The position numbers and the translations under genes are program-made. A model generated the notes under the pieces. That model searched no databases, was not told where the DNA came from, and worked only from the letters and a program-made list of their open reading frames with translations. Of a stretch of DNA of 64,000 nt, positions 1 through 9,283 are shown in pieces. Each line of letters opens with the position of its first letter. Within the stretch, counting starts at the first letter, position 1. The stretch covers positions 5,985,001 to 6,049,000 of the forward strand of contig NZ_CP107902.1 in assembly GCF_036013935.1 (NCBI RefSeq). The letters run 5' to 3'. Source of the DNA: Streptomyces sp. NBC_00461. GTDB taxonomy: Bacteria > Actinomycetota > Actinomycetes > Streptomycetales > Streptomycetaceae.

Positions 1-676
1 GGGTTCGGGCGTGGCGAGCGTCGACGGCGTCTACTGGACGCTCTGGTCGGAGCTGCGCTTCTACCTGCTCTTCATGATCGTGGTGGCCACCGGGCTGACG
101 TACCGCAAGGTCGTGATCTTCTGCTGCGTGTGGGGTGCGGCCGCGATGTTGGCCCCCGTGGCGAAGTTCCACCTCCTGACGCTGGCGGCCAACCCGGACG
201 GAGCCTGGTTCTTCATCGCGGGCCTCGCCCTCTACCTGATGCACCGCTTCGGGCAGGACCTGCTGCTGTGGGGCATCCTCGCGATGGCGTGGCTGATGGG
301 GCAGCGGCAGCTGGGGATCAGGATCGACGACTTCGAGCACGTCTCCGGGTGGCGGGGGAGTGCGGCGCTCTTCACCGTGTTCCTGCTCGCCCTGGTCGCG
401 ATCGCCCTCGGCGCGACCGACCGCATCCGCTGGAAGTGGCTGGTCACCGCCGGCAGTCTGACGTATCCGCTGTACCTGATCCACTACGTGGCCGGAACGG
501 CGCTGATCAACCGGCTCCGCGACACCATGGACGCCCGGCTCCTGGTCGTCCTCGTGATCGCCGGCTTCCTGGTCCTGAGCCGCCTGGTGCACCGCCTCGT
601 GGAGCGGCCCGCGGCACGACAGCTGAAGCGGGGGCTGGACACGTCGTTCGCGCGGCTGCGGAACGCCGGCGCGTAG
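1..676 (+). CDS. Acyltransferase 3 family membrane protein (C-terminal part, cut by window edge)
   Basis: This is the last ~225 residues of an OafA/YrhL-type membrane O-acyltransferase, a family that transfers acyl groups to cell-surface sugars or secreted metabolites. The reading frame is open to the left edge, and the first visible residues (SVDGVYWTLWSELRFYLLF) form the conserved internal family motif, so the true start lies outside the window. Five to seven hydrophobic helices follow. The protein ends with the usual basic tail (LVERPAARQLKR). The gene converges with the S41 peptidase gene, 38 nt away. The acceptor substrate cannot be told from sequence. Confidence 0.8.
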   Translation, partial: GSGVASVDGVYWTLWSELRFYLLFMIVVATGLTYRKVVIFCCVWGAAAMLAPVAKFHLLTLAANPDGAWFFIAGLALYLMHRFGQDLLLWGILAMAWLMGQRQLGIRIDDFEHVSGWRGSAALFTVFLLALVAIALGATDRIRWKWLVTAGSLTYPLYLIHYVAGTALINRLRDTMDARLLVVLVIAGFLVLSRLVHRLVERPAARQLKRGLDTSFARLRNAGA

Positions 677-714
677 CGCTCCGCCAGGAGTGCCGCGGGG
701 TGTCGTCGGTCGTT

Positions 715-1524
715 CTACGGCATCGTCGTGGCCGGTCGCGTCGCAGTTCCGCGCGCCCTTTTGGGACGCTGCAGTTCGCTCACCGCCCGGTCGAACGCCG
801 AGTCGCGGTTCTTGGCGAACTCCTCCTTGGTGAAGACCGGTTCGGTGAGATGGGGTGGGATGCCCGTGCCGTCGAAGGTGCGGCCGGTGCGGGTCAGGAA
901 CTCCTCGTTGGGCAGCCAGGCGGTCATCCCGTCCGGGAGCTTTCGCGCCATGACGTCCGAGAAGACACCCTGGGTGGGCCGGCCGATGCGCACCGTCCCG
1001 CCCGGCCGGTCCATCAGGGCCTGCGTGAACGTCTCACCCGCGCTCACCGTCGAACCGCCGGTCAGGACGGCGATCGGGCCGGTGCAGCGGGGCGCATGGG
1101 CGGGGGTGACGGGTACCGGTTCGGGCCGGGTGTGCCGGTTCGGGTCGACGGGGTCGTTGCGGGCGCGCTTGGCGTACGCGACGTAGGGCGTGTCGGTGAG
1201 GCGCCCGGCGATGTGGACGCCGAGGGCGTCGGAGCCACCGCCGTTGACGCGCAGGTCGATGATGAGGCCCGGCAGGCGGGTCAGCACGACGCCGTCCGCC
1301 GTGTACGTCCCCGGACCCGTCTGCCGCGCCGAGTCGCCCTTCACGCAGCTCACCGCGGTGGTCTGGTACTCCTGGTAGACCCCGTGGCCGAGGGCGAGGA
1401 CGGTGCCGTAGCCGTCCATCCGCCACAGGCCGTCGGTGCCGGGTTCGCCGGTCTCGGCGACGGCGGCCGGTGCGGCTCCCGCCGTCAGGGTCAGGACTAC
1501 GGCGGTGGCCGTGACGATGCGCAC
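715..1524 (-). CDS. Secreted S41-family peptidase, shortened internally
   Basis: 269 residues, GTG start at 1524 behind a good ribosome site (GGAGGA). An Ala-rich signal peptide ends near residue 24 (AVAE). Residues ~25-78 are the N-terminal domain of Streptomyces S41 peptidases. The C-terminal part carries the catalytic-domain hallmarks: DLRVNGGGSDALG, then GGSTVSAGETF with the nucleophilic serine, then GRPTQG. The intervening ~150-200 residues seen in full-length relatives (usually 400-460 residues) appear absent: the N-domain runs straight into the core at VLTRLPGLIIDL. The frame is kept, so a stable but probably impaired protein may be made. Family assignment is firm; activity is doubtful. 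Confidence 0.75.
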   Translation of the reverse strand: MRIVTATAVVLTLTAGAAPAAVAETGEPGTDGLWRMDGYGTVLALGHGVYQEYQTTAVSCVKGDSARQTGPGTYTADGVVLTRLPGLIIDLRVNGGGSDALGVHIAGRLTDTPYVAYAKRARNDPVDPNRHTRPEPVPVTPAHAPRCTGPIAVLTGGSTVSAGETFTQALMDRPGGTVRIGRPTQGVFSDVMARKLPDGMTAWLPNEEFLTRTGRTFDGTGIPPHLTEPVFTKEEFAKNRDSAFDRAVSELQRPKRARGTATRPATTMP

Positions 1525-2106
1525 GATCGGTTCCTCCGGTGGATGCGGGGCTGTTCCACCACCGTGGTCGACGCGGCTCCCCCCGGACCATCCGGCGAGC
1601 AGGTGTGATCGTGGTGGGGGAAGCCCCAGCGGGCCGGGAGCCCGTTACGGCATCAGCTGCGGGGAGGTGTGGCGACCGTTCTCCGGGTGGCTGTGTTTGA
1701 CGTACGTCACCCTGGGGGTATTGTCTCCGGCTCGATTGGCCAGGCCCCTGCCCCATATGGCAGACTGTCGGAGTTGCTCGGTCGAGTGTTGATGCTGTGC
1801 GCCTCCCGCCGGGAGGACCGGAAGCGAGTCCCACAGTACTCGTCGCCCTAACTGCCGTAAGGCAGCGCTGGGGCGGACGTACGGGAATCTTCCGGGAAGT
1901 GTCAGTGCGGCACCGGCCAGGCACCCGGTGGGCTTCTCCGCCCTCGGCTTGCGGTTCCGGAAGGGCCGTGCTTTCCCAGTAGGGATGTTCGAACAAGGGA
2001 CATCTGTGTCGGTGAGAGCGCGACACACCCGACCGCGTGGGTCGGAGAGAAGTAAACGGAACACCGGGTTCCGGAGCGTACGAAGAGACAGGACTACTGA
2101 GTAGCC
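1525..2106 (+). promoter_or_regulatory. Non-coding leader and promoter region of the S10 ribosomal operon
   Basis: There is no convincing gene in these 582 bases. They hold a promoter-like pair at 1697-1724, a small perfect hairpin at 1802-1816 (CCTCCC-gcc-GGGAGG) and another at 1852-1865 (CTGCC-gtaa-GGCAG, extendable outwards). A long structured leader before rpsJ is the place where other bacteria use L4-mediated autoregulation; whether that applies here is unknown. Confidence 0.5.
1697..1724 (+). promoter_or_regulatory. Candidate housekeeping promoter for rpsJ operon overlapping a palindrome
   Basis: TTGACG (1697-1702), 16-nt spacer, TATTGT (1719-1724, fits TAnnnT). The -35 element overlaps a perfect 12-bp palindrome, TGACGTACGTCA (1698-1709). 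It would give an untranslated leader of about 375 nt. Confidence 0.45.
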
Positions 2107-2415
2107 ATGGCGGGACAGAAGATCCGCATCCGGCTCAAGGCCTACGACCACGAGGTCATCGATTCCTCGGCGAAGAAGATCGTCGAAACGGTGACGCGTA
2201 CTGGTGCGTCGGTCGCGGGCCCGGTGCCGCTGCCCACTGAAAAGAACGTGTACTGCGTCATCAAGTCGCCGCACAAGTACAAGGACTCGCGCGAGCACTT
2301 CGAGATGCGCACGCACAAGCGCCTGATCGACATTCTCGACCCGACGCCCAAGACCGTTGACTCTCTGATGCGACTCGACCTCCCGGCCGGTGTCGACATC
2401 GAGATCAAGCTCTGA
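2107..2415 (+). CDS. rpsJ: 30S ribosomal protein S10
   Basis: 102 residues, full length. S10 sits in the head of the small subunit and in other bacteria doubles as the NusE antitermination factor. The family core is intact ([16 protein letters not shown] near the N-terminus, [21 protein letters not shown] in the second half). It is the first gene of the S10 cluster; rplC starts 17 nt after its stop. The ATG has only a weak Shine-Dalgarno region, with a long leader upstream. Confidence 0.98.
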   Translation: MAGQKIRIRLKAYDHEVIDSSAKKIVETVTRTGASVAGPVPLPTEKNVYCVIKSPHKYKDSREHFEMRTHKRLIDILDPTPKTVDSLMRLDLPAGVDIEIKL

Positions 2416-2432
2416 AGGCCGGTGATCTGAGA

Positions 2433-3077
2433 ATGGCTAAGCAGATCAAGGGCATCCTGGGCGAGAAGCTCGGCATGACGCAGGTGTGGGACGAGAACAA
2501 CCGTGTTGTTCCGGTCACCGTCGTCAAGGCCGGCCCCAACGTCGTGACCCAGGTCCGTACGAACGACAGTGACGGCTACGAGTCGGTCCAGATCGCCTTC
2601 GGCGAGATCGACCCGCGCAAGGTGAACAAGCCCCTCAAGGGCCACTTCGCCAAGGCCGACGTCACGCCCCGCCGCCACCTCGTCGAGATCCGCACCGCGG
2701 ACGCCTCCGAGTACACGCTGGGCCAGGAGATCTCCGCCGAGGTCTTCGAGGCCGGCGTCAAGGTGGACGTGACCGGCAAGAGCAAGGGCAAGGGCTTCGC
2801 CGGTGTCATGAAGCGTCACAACTTCAAGGGCCTCGGCGCCGGACACGGCACCCAGCGCAAGCACCGCTCGCCCGGTTCCATCGGTGGCTGCGCCACCCCG
2901 GGCCGCGTGTTCAAGGGCCTCCGCATGGCGGGTCGCATGGGCAACGAGCGGGTCACCACCCAGAACCTGACCGTCCACGCCGTTGACGCGGAGAAGGGTC
3001 TGCTGCTCATCAAGGGCGCTGTCCCCGGTCCGAACGGCGGCCTCGTCCTGGTCCGCACCGCGGCCAAGGGGGCCTGA
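2433..3077 (+). CDS. rplC: 50S ribosomal protein L3
   Basis: 214 residues. L3 is an early assembly protein whose central loop reaches the peptidyl-transferase centre. The loop region is visible as [21 protein letters not shown] followed by [14 protein letters not shown]. The N-terminus ([16 protein letters not shown]) is typical. It is second in the S10 cluster, with rplD starting 7 nt downstream. Confidence 0.98.
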   Translation: MAKQIKGILGEKLGMTQVWDENNRVVPVTVVKAGPNVVTQVRTNDSDGYESVQIAFGEIDPRKVNKPLKGHFAKADVTPRRHLVEIRTADASEYTLGQEISAEVFEAGVKVDVTGKSKGKGFAGVMKRHNFKGLGAGHGTQRKHRSPGSIGGCATPGRVFKGLRMAGRMGNERVTTQNLTVHAVDAEKGLLLIKGAVPGPNGGLVLVRTAAKGA

Positions 3078-3084
3078 GGTACCG

Positions 3085-3741
3085 ATGAGCACTGTTGACA
3101 TCCTTTCGCCTGCCGGCGAGAAGACCGGTAGCGTCGAGCTCCCCGCGGAGATCTTCGGCGTGGAGAAGATCAGCATCCCGCTGATCCACCAGGTCGTCGT
3201 CGCGCAGAACGCCGCTGCCCGCCAGGGCACGCACAAGACCAAGCGTCGCGGCGAGGTCCGTGGTGGCGGCAAGAAGCCGTACCGCCAGAAGGGCACCGGC
3301 CGCGCCCGTCAGGGCTCGACCCGTGCGCCGCAGTTCGCCGGCGGTGGCGTCGTCCACGGTCCGCAGCCGCGTGACTACTCGCAGCGGACCCCGAAGAAGA
3401 TGAAGGCCGCGGCCCTGCGCCACGCCCTCACCGACCGGGCCCGCCACAACCGCATCCACGTCGTCTCCGGCGTCATCGAGGGTGAGAACCCGTCGACGAA
3501 GGCCGCCCGGACGCTGTTCGGCAAGATCTCGGAGCGCAAGAACCTGCTCCTGGTCGTCGACCGCGCCGACGAGGCCGCGTGGCTGTCCGCCCGTAACCTG
3601 CCCCAGGTCCACATCCTGGAGCCGGGCCAGCTGAACACGTACGACGTTCTCGTCTCGGACGACGTGGTCTTCACCCAGGCCGCTTTCGAGTCCTTCGTGT
3701 CTGGCCCCAAGGCCGCTGACACCGAAGGGAGCGAAGCCTGA
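3085..3741 (+). CDS. rplD: 50S ribosomal protein L4
   Basis: 218 residues from ATG 3085 ([12 protein letters not shown]). Earlier in-frame starts lie inside rplC and are rejected because this start follows directly after the rplC stop and matches family N-termini. The basic extended loop that lines the peptide exit tunnel is present ([19 protein letters not shown]). In E. coli L4 represses its own operon; the long leader before rpsJ leaves room for that here. The stop overlaps the rplW start (TGATG). Confidence 0.97.
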   Translation: MSTVDILSPAGEKTGSVELPAEIFGVEKISIPLIHQVVVAQNAAARQGTHKTKRRGEVRGGGKKPYRQKGTGRARQGSTRAPQFAGGGVVHGPQPRDYSQRTPKKMKAAALRHALTDRARHNRIHVVSGVIEGENPSTKAARTLFGKISERKNLLLVVDRADEAAWLSARNLPQVHILEPGQLNTYDVLVSDDVVFTQAAFESFVSGPKAADTEGSEA

Positions 3742-4160
3742 TGGCTACGCGTCACCCGAGCATTGCCTCCAAGGCTGCGAAGGCCGCCAAGGCCGCGCGC
3801 GTCGCCAAGGCGCGTCGCCACGAGGCCGAGGGCAAGAACACCGTCGAGACGCCGATCAGCAAGTCGTTCACGGACCCCCGTGACGTGCTGCTGAAGCCGG
3901 TCGTCTCCGAGAAGAGCTACGCGCTCCTCGACGAGAACAAGTACACGTTCATCGTCGCCCCGAGTGCCAACAAGACCCAGATCAAGCAGGCCGTCCAGGC
4001 GGTCTTCTCGGTCAAGGTCACCGGGGTCAACACGATCAACCGCATCGGCAAGCGCAAGCGGACCCGCACCGGCTTCGGCCAGCGTGCGGCCACCAAGCGC
4101 GCGATCGTGACCCTCGCCGAGGGCGACCGTATCGACATCTTCGGCGGTCCGACCGCCTAA
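3741..4160 (+). CDS. rplW: 50S ribosomal protein L23
   Basis: 139 residues, about 35 more than the E. coli protein because of an Ala/Lys-rich N-terminal extension ([17 protein letters not shown]). The conserved core begins at [17 protein letters not shown]23 lies at the tunnel exit and docks signal recognition particle and trigger factor. The start overlaps the rplD stop, implying coupled translation. Confidence 0.97.
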   Translation: MATRHPSIASKAAKAAKAARVAKARRHEAEGKNTVETPISKSFTDPRDVLLKPVVSEKSYALLDENKYTFIVAPSANKTQIKQAVQAVFSVKVTGVNTINRIGKRKRTRTGFGQRAATKRAIVTLAEGDRIDIFGGPTA

Positions 4161-4172
4161 GGGCGGTCCGGA

Positions 4173-4190
4173 TCGTCCGATATCGGACGA
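4173..4190. repeat. Perfect 18-bp palindrome between rplW and rplB
   Basis: TCGTCCGATATCGGACGA equals its own reverse complement. It lies in the 40-nt gap between rplW and rplB, just before the rplB ribosome site. It could fold as a short RNA hairpin or serve as a protein site. Confidence 0.7.
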
Positions 4191-4200
4191 GGACTGAGAA

Positions 4201-5037
4201 ATGGGAATCCGCAAGTACAAGCCGACTACGCCGGGCCGTCGTGGCTCCAGCGTCGCCGACTTCGTCGAGGTCACGCGGTCCACGCCGGAGAAGTCGCTGG
4301 TCCGCCCCCTGCACAGCAAGGGCGGCCGTAACAACGCCGGTCGTGTGACCGTTCGCCACCAGGGTGGCGGACACAAGCGCGCCTACCGAGTGATCGACTT
4401 CCGTCGTCACGACAAGGACGGCGTGCCGGCGAAGGTCGCGCACATCGAGTACGACCCCAACCGCACCGCGCGCATCGCGCTGCTGCACTACGCGGACGGC
4501 GAGAAGCGCTACATCCTCGCCCCGCGCAACCTGCAGCAGGGTGACCGCGTCGAGAACGGTCCCGGGGCCGACATCAAGCCGGGCAACAACCTGGCGATCC
4601 GCAACATCCCGGTCGGTACCACGATCCACGCGATCGAGCTCCGTCCCGGTGGCGGCGCCAAGTTCGCCCGCTCCGCCGGTGCCTCCGTGCAGCTGCTCGC
4701 GAAGGAGGGCTCGATGGCCCACCTCCGCATGCCGTCCGGTGAGATCCGCCTGGTCGACCAGCGCTGCCGCGCCACGGTCGGCGAGGTCGGCAACGCCGAG
4801 CAGAGCAACATCAACTGGGGCAAGGCCGGCCGCAAGCGCTGGCTGGGCGTCCGCCCGACCGTTCGCGGTGTGGCGATGAACCCGGTTGACCACCCCCACG
4901 GTGGTGGTGAGGGCAAGACCTCCGGTGGTCGCCACCCGGTCAGCCCCTGGGGTCAGAAGGAGGGTCGTACTCGTTCGCCGAAGAAGGCTTCGAACAAGTA
5001 CATCGTCCGCCGCCGCAAGACGAACAAGAAGCGCTAG
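4201..5037 (+). CDS. rplB: 50S ribosomal protein L2
   Basis: 278 residues. L2 is needed for subunit association and peptidyl-transferase activity. The signature near the C-terminus, [18 protein letters not shown], includes the conserved histidine region close to the active centre. It follows rplW after 40 nt that contain an 18-bp palindrome. Confidence 0.98.
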   Translation: MGIRKYKPTTPGRRGSSVADFVEVTRSTPEKSLVRPLHSKGGRNNAGRVTVRHQGGGHKRAYRVIDFRRHDKDGVPAKVAHIEYDPNRTARIALLHYADGEKRYILAPRNLQQGDRVENGPGADIKPGNNLAIRNIPVGTTIHAIELRPGGGAKFARSAGASVQLLAKEGSMAHLRMPSGEIRLVDQRCRATVGEVGNAEQSNINWGKAGRKRWLGVRPTVRGVAMNPVDHPHGGGEGKTSGGRHPVSPWGQKEGRTRSPKKASNKYIVRRRKTNKKR

Positions 5038-5049
5038 GAGCGGGTTTAG

Positions 5050-5331
5050 ATGCCGCGCAGTCTCAAGAAGGGGCCCTTCGTCGACGACCACCTCGTAAAG
5101 AAGGTGGACGCCCAGAACGAAGCCGGTTCCAAGAACGTCATCAAGACCTGGTCCCGTCGCTCGATGATCGTCCCGGCCATGCTCGGCCACACGATCGCGG
5201 TGCACAACGGCAAGACCCACATCCCGGTGTTCGTCACCGAGGCGATGGTCGGCCACAAGCTCGGCGAGTTCTCGCCGACGCGCACCTTCCGGGGTCACGT
5301 CAAGGACGACCGGAAGTCGAAGCGCCGCTAA
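5050..5331 (+). CDS. rpsS: 30S ribosomal protein S19
   Basis: 93 residues. It binds the 3' domain of 16S rRNA with S13 in the subunit head. The conserved N-terminus [14 protein letters not shown] and the signature [16 protein letters not shown] are present. It sits 12 nt after rplB. Confidence 0.98.
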   Translation: MPRSLKKGPFVDDHLVKKVDAQNEAGSKNVIKTWSRRSMIVPAMLGHTIAVHNGKTHIPVFVTEAMVGHKLGEFSPTRTFRGHVKDDRKSKRR

Positions 5332-5375
5332 ACGCGGATCGCATTCAGACACGTAAGTAACTGAGAGGGACAACC

Positions 5376-5723
5376 ATGGAAGCCAGGGCCCAGGCGCGGT
5401 ACATCCGCGTTACGCCCATGAAGGCCCGCCGCGTGGTGGACCTTATCCGTGGCATGGACGCCACGGAGGCTCAGGCTGTTCTGCGATTCGCTCCGCAGGC
5501 AGCCTCAGTGCCCGTCGGCAAGGTGCTCGACAGCGCCATCGCCAACGCCGCGCACAACTACGACCACACCGACGCCGACAGCCTCGTCATCTCCGAGGCG
5601 TACGTCGACGAGGGTCCGACCCTGAAGCGGTTCCGTCCGCGCGCCCAGGGCCGTGCCTACCGGATCCGCAAGCGGACCAGCCACATCACCGTGGTCGTCA
5701 GCAGCAAGGAAGGAACCCGGTAA
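5376..5723 (+). CDS. rplV: 50S ribosomal protein L22
   Basis: 115 residues. L22 contacts all 23S rRNA domains and its beta hairpin lines the exit tunnel; changes there give macrolide resistance in other species. The hairpin region ([20 protein letters not shown]) is intact. An AGAGGGAC ribosome site precedes the ATG. The stop overlaps the rpsC start by one base. Confidence 0.98.
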   Translation: MEARAQARYIRVTPMKARRVVDLIRGMDATEAQAVLRFAPQAASVPVGKVLDSAIANAAHNYDHTDADSLVISEAYVDEGPTLKRFRPRAQGRAYRIRKRTSHITVVVSSKEGTR

Positions 5724-6559
5724 TGGGCCAGAAGGTTAACCCGCATGGGTTCCGGCTCGGTGTCACCACGGACTTCAAGTCCCGGTGGTACGCCGACAAG
5801 CTGTACAAGGACTACGTCAAGGAAGACGTCGCCATCCGTCGGATGATGACGTCCGGCATGGAGCGCGCCGGCATCTCGAAGGTGGAGATCGAGCGCACCC
5901 GTGACCGCGTGCGTGTGGACATCCACACCGCTCGTCCGGGCATCGTCATCGGCCGCCGTGGCGCCGAGGCCGACCGCATCCGCGGTGACCTCGAGAAGCT
6001 CACGGGCAAGCAGGTCCAGCTGAACATCCTCGAGGTCAAGAGCCCCGAGACGGACGCTCAGCTGGTTGCTCAGGCCGTCGCCGAGCAGCTCTCCTCCCGC
6101 GTCTCCTTCCGTCGCGCCATGCGTAAGAGCATGCAGGGCACGATGAAGGCCGGCGCCAAGGGCATCAAGATCCAGTGCGGCGGCCGCCTCGGTGGCGCCG
6201 AGATGTCCCGCTCGGAGTTCTACCGCGAGGGCCGTGTGCCCCTGCACACGCTCCGCGCGAACGTGGACTACGGCTTCTTCGAGGCCAAGACGACCTTCGG
6301 CCGCATCGGCGTGAAGGTCTGGATCTACAAGGGCGACGTCAAGAACATCGCCGAGGTCCGCGCCGAGAACGCTGCTGCCCGCGCCGGCAACCGCCCGGCC
6401 CGTGGTGGCGGCGGCGCCGACCGCCCGGCCCGTGGTGGCCGTGGTGGCGAGCGCGGCGGTCGCGGTCGTAAGCCGCAGCAGGCTCCCGCTGCCGAGGCCC
6501 CCAAGGCCGAGGCTCCGGCGGCTGCCGCTCCGGCTGAGAGCACCGGAACGGAGGCCTGA
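5723..6559 (+). CDS. rpsC: 30S ribosomal protein S3, with long Gly/Arg/Ala-rich tail
   Basis: 278 residues. An N-terminal KH domain ([16 protein letters not shown]) is followed by the S3 C-terminal domain, together forming part of the mRNA entry site. After about residue 210 comes a low-complexity tail: first RGG-like repeats ([16 protein letters not shown]), then a Pro/Ala/Glu segment ending STGTEA. E. coli S3 stops near 233 residues. The tail is an actinobacterial feature and is likely disordered. Confidence 0.97.
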   Translation: MGQKVNPHGFRLGVTTDFKSRWYADKLYKDYVKEDVAIRRMMTSGMERAGISKVEIERTRDRVRVDIHTARPGIVIGRRGAEADRIRGDLEKLTGKQVQLNILEVKSPETDAQLVAQAVAEQLSSRVSFRRAMRKSMQGTMKAGAKGIKIQCGGRLGGAEMSRSEFYREGRVPLHTLRANVDYGFFEAKTTFGRIGVKVWIYKGDVKNIAEVRAENAAARAGNRPARGGGGADRPARGGRGGERGGRGRKPQQAPAAEAPKAEAPAAAAPAESTGTEA

Positions 6560-6564
6560 CCGAC

Positions 6565-6984
6565 ATGCTGATCCCCCGTAGGGTCAAGCACCGCAAGCAG
6601 CACCACCCGAAGCGCTCCGGCGCTGCCAAGGGCGGCACGCAGGTTGCGTTCGGCGAGTACGGCATCCAGGCGCTCACCCCGGCCTATGTGACGAACCGCC
6701 AGATCGAGGCCGCTCGTATTGCCATGACGCGTCACATCAAGCGTGGTGGCAAGGTCTGGATCAACATCTACCCGGACCGTCCCCTCACCAAGAAGCCTGC
6801 CGAGACCCGCATGGGTTCCGGTAAGGGTTCGCCGGAGTGGTGGATCGCCAACGTCAAGCCCGGACGCGTGATGTTCGAGCTGTCGTACCCCAACGAAAAG
6901 ATTGCGCGTGAAGCTCTGACTCGTGCGGCCCACAAGCTGCCGATGAAGTGCCGGATCGTCAAGCGCGAGGCAGGTGAAGCGTGA
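6565..6984 (+). CDS. rplP: 50S ribosomal protein L16
   Basis: 139 residues. L16 helps position tRNA in the A site and is needed for late 50S assembly. The signature [19 protein letters not shown] is present. It begins 5 nt after rpsC and its stop (TGA 6982-6984) overlaps the rpmC start. Confidence 0.98.
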   Translation: MLIPRRVKHRKQHHPKRSGAAKGGTQVAFGEYGIQALTPAYVTNRQIEAARIAMTRHIKRGGKVWINIYPDRPLTKKPAETRMGSGKGSPEWWIANVKPGRVMFELSYPNEKIAREALTRAAHKLPMKCRIVKREAGEA

Positions 6985-7208
6985 TGTCGGCCGGTACCAA
7001 GGCGTCCGAGCTGCGCGAGCTGGGTGACGAGGAGCTTCTTGCGAAGCTTCGCGAAGCCAAGGAAGAACTGTTCAACCTCCGCTTCCAGGCGGCGACCGGA
7101 CAGCTCGAGAACCATGGCCGTCTCAAGGCGGTCCGCAAGGACATCGCGCGGATCTACACCCTGATGCGCGAGCGTGAGCTGGGCATCGAAACGGTGGAGA
7201 ACGCCTGA
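6984..7208 (+). CDS. rpmC: 50S ribosomal protein L29
   Basis: 74 residues. Two long helices; L29 lies at the tunnel exit next to L23. I choose ATG 6984, which overlaps the rplP stop in the TGATG arrangement used by its neighbours, over the adjacent GTG at 6981. The family segment [18 protein letters not shown] is clear. Confidence 0.97.
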   Translation: MSAGTKASELRELGDEELLAKLREAKEELFNLRFQAATGQLENHGRLKAVRKDIARIYTLMRERELGIETVENA

Positions 7209-7495
7209 TGAGCGAGAACAACGTGACTGAAGAGACGACCGAGGCGCGCGGCGCACGCAAGACCCGTGAGGGTCTCGTCGTCAGCGACAAGATGGACAAG
7301 ACCGTCGTCGTCGCTGTCGAGGACCGCGTCAAGCACGCGCTGTACGGCAAGGTCATCCGCCGTACGAACAAGCTCAAGGCGCACGACGAGCAGAACGCCG
7401 CGGGTGTCGGCGACCGTGTCCTCCTCGCGGAGACCCGGCCGCTGTCCGCGACGAAGCGCTGGCGCGTCGTCGAGATCCTCGAGAAGGCCAAGTAG
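7208..7495 (+). CDS. rpsQ: 30S ribosomal protein S17
   Basis: 95 residues. An OB-fold primary 16S rRNA binder. A ~17-residue polar N-terminal extension precedes the core ([19 protein letters not shown]). It is the last gene of the S10 cluster; a 133-nt gap with hairpins follows before rplN. Confidence 0.97.
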   Translation: MSENNVTEETTEARGARKTREGLVVSDKMDKTVVVAVEDRVKHALYGKVIRRTNKLKAHDEQNAAGVGDRVLLAETRPLSATKRWRVVEILEKAK

Positions 7496-7500
7496 CAGGT

Positions 7501-7600
7501 AATTCCCGCAAGGGAGTTCCCAAAAGCAGGCCTGCGGGGCAGTTGCCTCGCAGGACAGTTCCGCCAGGCTCGGCAGGGGTTCGTAAAGGGACCCCTGCCG
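7501..7600 (+). promoter_or_regulatory. Three consecutive hairpins in the S10/spc boundary (rpsQ-rplN gap)
   Basis: Hairpin 1 at 7501-7518 (AATTCCC / GGGAGTT, one G-U). Hairpin 2 at 7531-7554 (CCTGCGGGG / CCTCGCAGG, one G-U, 6-nt loop). Hairpin 3 at 7571-7600 (CGGCAGGGGT / ACCCCTGCCG, perfect 10-bp stem, 10-nt loop). No U-run follows, so these look more like processing or attenuation structures than full terminators. Confidence 0.6.
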
Positions 7601-7628
7601 GGAACCGGCAGACAAACAGGAGATAGAC

Positions 7629-7997
7629 GTGATCCAGCAGGAGTCGCGACTGCGTGTCGCCGACAACACTGGTGCGAAGGAAATCCTTTGCATCCGTGTG
7701 CTCGGTGGCTCCGGTCGCCGCTACGCGGGCATCGGTGACGTCATCGTCGCCACCGTCAAGGACGCGATCCCCGGTGGCAACGTGAAGAAGGGTGACGTCG
7801 TCAAGGCGGTCATCGTTCGCACCGTCAAGGAGCGCCGCCGTCCGGACGGCTCGTACATCCGCTTCGACGAGAACGCCGCCGTCATTCTGAAGAACGACGG
7901 TGACCCTCGCGGCACCCGCATCTTCGGCCCGGTCGGGCGTGAGCTGCGCGAGAAGAAGTTCATGAAGATCATCTCGCTGGCTCCGGAGGTGCTGTAA
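7629..7997 (+). CDS. rplN: 50S ribosomal protein L14
   Basis: 122 residues, GTG start after AGGAGATAGAC. L14 lies at the subunit interface, and the ribosome silencing factor binds it in other bacteria. The signature [18 protein letters not shown] is complete. First gene of the spc cluster; rplX follows after 2 nt. Confidence 0.98.
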   Translation: MIQQESRLRVADNTGAKEILCIRVLGGSGRRYAGIGDVIVATVKDAIPGGNVKKGDVVKAVIVRTVKERRRPDGSYIRFDENAAVILKNDGDPRGTRIFGPVGRELREKKFMKIISLAPEVL

Positions 7998-7999
7998 GC

Positions 8000-8323
8000 A
8001 TGAAGATCAAGAAGGGCGACCTGGTTCAGGTCATCACCGGTAAGGACAAGGGCAAGCAGGGCAAGGTCATCGCGGCCTTCCCCCGCGAGGACCGCGTCCT
8101 GGTCGAGGGTGTCAACCGGGTCAAGAAGCACACCAAGGCCGGCCCGACCGCCAGCGGTTCGCAGGCCGGCGGCATCGTCACGACCGAGGCGCCGATCCAC
8201 GTCTCCAACGTCCAGCTGGTCGTTGAGAAGGACGGCAACAAGGTCGTCACGCGTGTCGGTTACCGCTTCGACGACGAGGGCAACAAGGTTCGCGTTGCCA
8301 AGCGGACGGGTGAGGACATCTGA
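8000..8323 (+). CDS. rplX: 50S ribosomal protein L24
   Basis: 107 residues. Assembly-initiator protein with an N-terminal KOW motif ([21 protein letters not shown] region). Tight coupling on both sides: 2 nt after rplN and a one-base overlap with rplE. Confidence 0.98.
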   Translation: MKIKKGDLVQVITGKDKGKQGKVIAAFPREDRVLVEGVNRVKKHTKAGPTASGSQAGGIVTTEAPIHVSNVQLVVEKDGNKVVTRVGYRFDDEGNKVRVAKRTGEDI

Positions 8324-8880
8324 TGGCTACCACCACCACTCCGCGTCTCAAGACGAAGTACCGCGAGGAGATCGCGGGCAAGCTGCGTGACGAGTTCAAG
8401 TACGAGAACGTCATGCAGATCCCAGGCCTCGTCAAGATCGTGGTCAACATGGGTGTGGGCGACGCCGCCCGCGACTCCAAGCTGATCGAGGGCGCCATCC
8501 GCGACCTCACCACGATCACCGGTCAGAAGCCGGCCGTCACCAAGGCCCGCAAGTCCATCGCGCAGTTCAAGCTGCGTGAGGGTCAGCCGATCGGTGCCCA
8601 CGTCACGCTTCGTGGCGACCGCATGTGGGAGTTCCTGGACCGCACCCTGTCGCTCGCGCTGCCGCGCATCCGCGACTTCCGTGGTCTGTCCCCCAAGCAG
8701 TTCGACGGCCGTGGCAACTACACCTTCGGTCTCACGGAGCAGGTCATGTTCCACGAGATCGACCAGGACAAGATCGACCGCGTCCGGGGTATGGACATCA
8801 CCGTGGTGACCACGGCGACCAACGACGCTGAGGGCCGTGCGCTCCTTCGTCACCTCGGCTTCCCCTTCAAGGAGGCGTGA
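8323..8880 (+). CDS. rplE: 50S ribosomal protein L5
   Basis: 185 residues. L5 binds 5S rRNA and touches the P-site tRNA. Recognised from [17 protein letters not shown] at the start and [18 protein letters not shown] in the second half. It follows rplX with overlap; rpsN begins 5 nt after its stop. Confidence 0.98.
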   Translation: MATTTTPRLKTKYREEIAGKLRDEFKYENVMQIPGLVKIVVNMGVGDAARDSKLIEGAIRDLTTITGQKPAVTKARKSIAQFKLREGQPIGAHVTLRGDRMWEFLDRTLSLALPRIRDFRGLSPKQFDGRGNYTFGLTEQVMFHEIDQDKIDRVRGMDITVVTTATNDAEGRALLRHLGFPFKEA

Positions 8881-8885
8881 GCGAG

Positions 8886-9071
8886 ATGGCGAAGAAGGCT
8901 CTGATCGCAAAGGCTGCTCGCAAGCCCAAGTTCGGCGTGCGTGGTTACACGCGCTGCCAGCGCTGCGGCCGTCCCCACTCCGTGTACCGCAAGTTCGGCC
9001 TGTGCCGCGTGTGCCTTCGTGAGATGGCTCACCGTGGCGAGCTGCCGGGCGTGACCAAGAGCTCCTGGTAA
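8886..9071 (+). CDS. rpsN: 30S ribosomal protein S14, zinc-binding type
   Basis: 61 residues from ATG 8886 ([16 protein letters not shown]), the standard length of the zinc form. A GTG at 8877 would add three residues and is less likely. Four cysteines in two CxxC pairs (RCQRCGRP and GLCRVCLRE) bind zinc. Streptomycetes usually also encode a cysteine-free S14 elsewhere, made when zinc is short; none is seen here. Confidence 0.96.
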   Translation: MAKKALIAKAARKPKFGVRGYTRCQRCGRPHSVYRKFGLCRVCLREMAHRGELPGVTKSSW

Positions 9072-9283
9072 TCCCCCTTTTAGGGATTCCAAGGGCTCTC
9101 GGTAAGCAATGGGCGTGTCAGGCACCCTCCTCTCCATGGCTTAGGCTTGGAGGGTTGGGCGCCTGACGGTCGCCCGTACGACTTACTACGCCGTAGGTCC
9201 ACCGCACCGCACCCGCCTCGTCTCGGTTCGAGGAGAGGGATGGGCACCTGGAAACCCCGGCGAGAGAGGCCGAAGGCCAATTC
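9070..9283 (+). promoter_or_regulatory. Structured 212-nt leader before rpsH
   Basis: A small hairpin spans the rpsN stop (AATCCC 9070-9075 / GGGATT 9083-9088). A larger compound stem follows: outer arms GTCAGGC (9117-9123) and GCCTGAC (9161-9167) directly enclose inner arms ACCCTCC (9124-9130) and GGAGGGT (9149-9155), with a 5-nt bulge on the right. There is no open frame. It may control the downstream half of the spc cluster. Confidence 0.55.
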
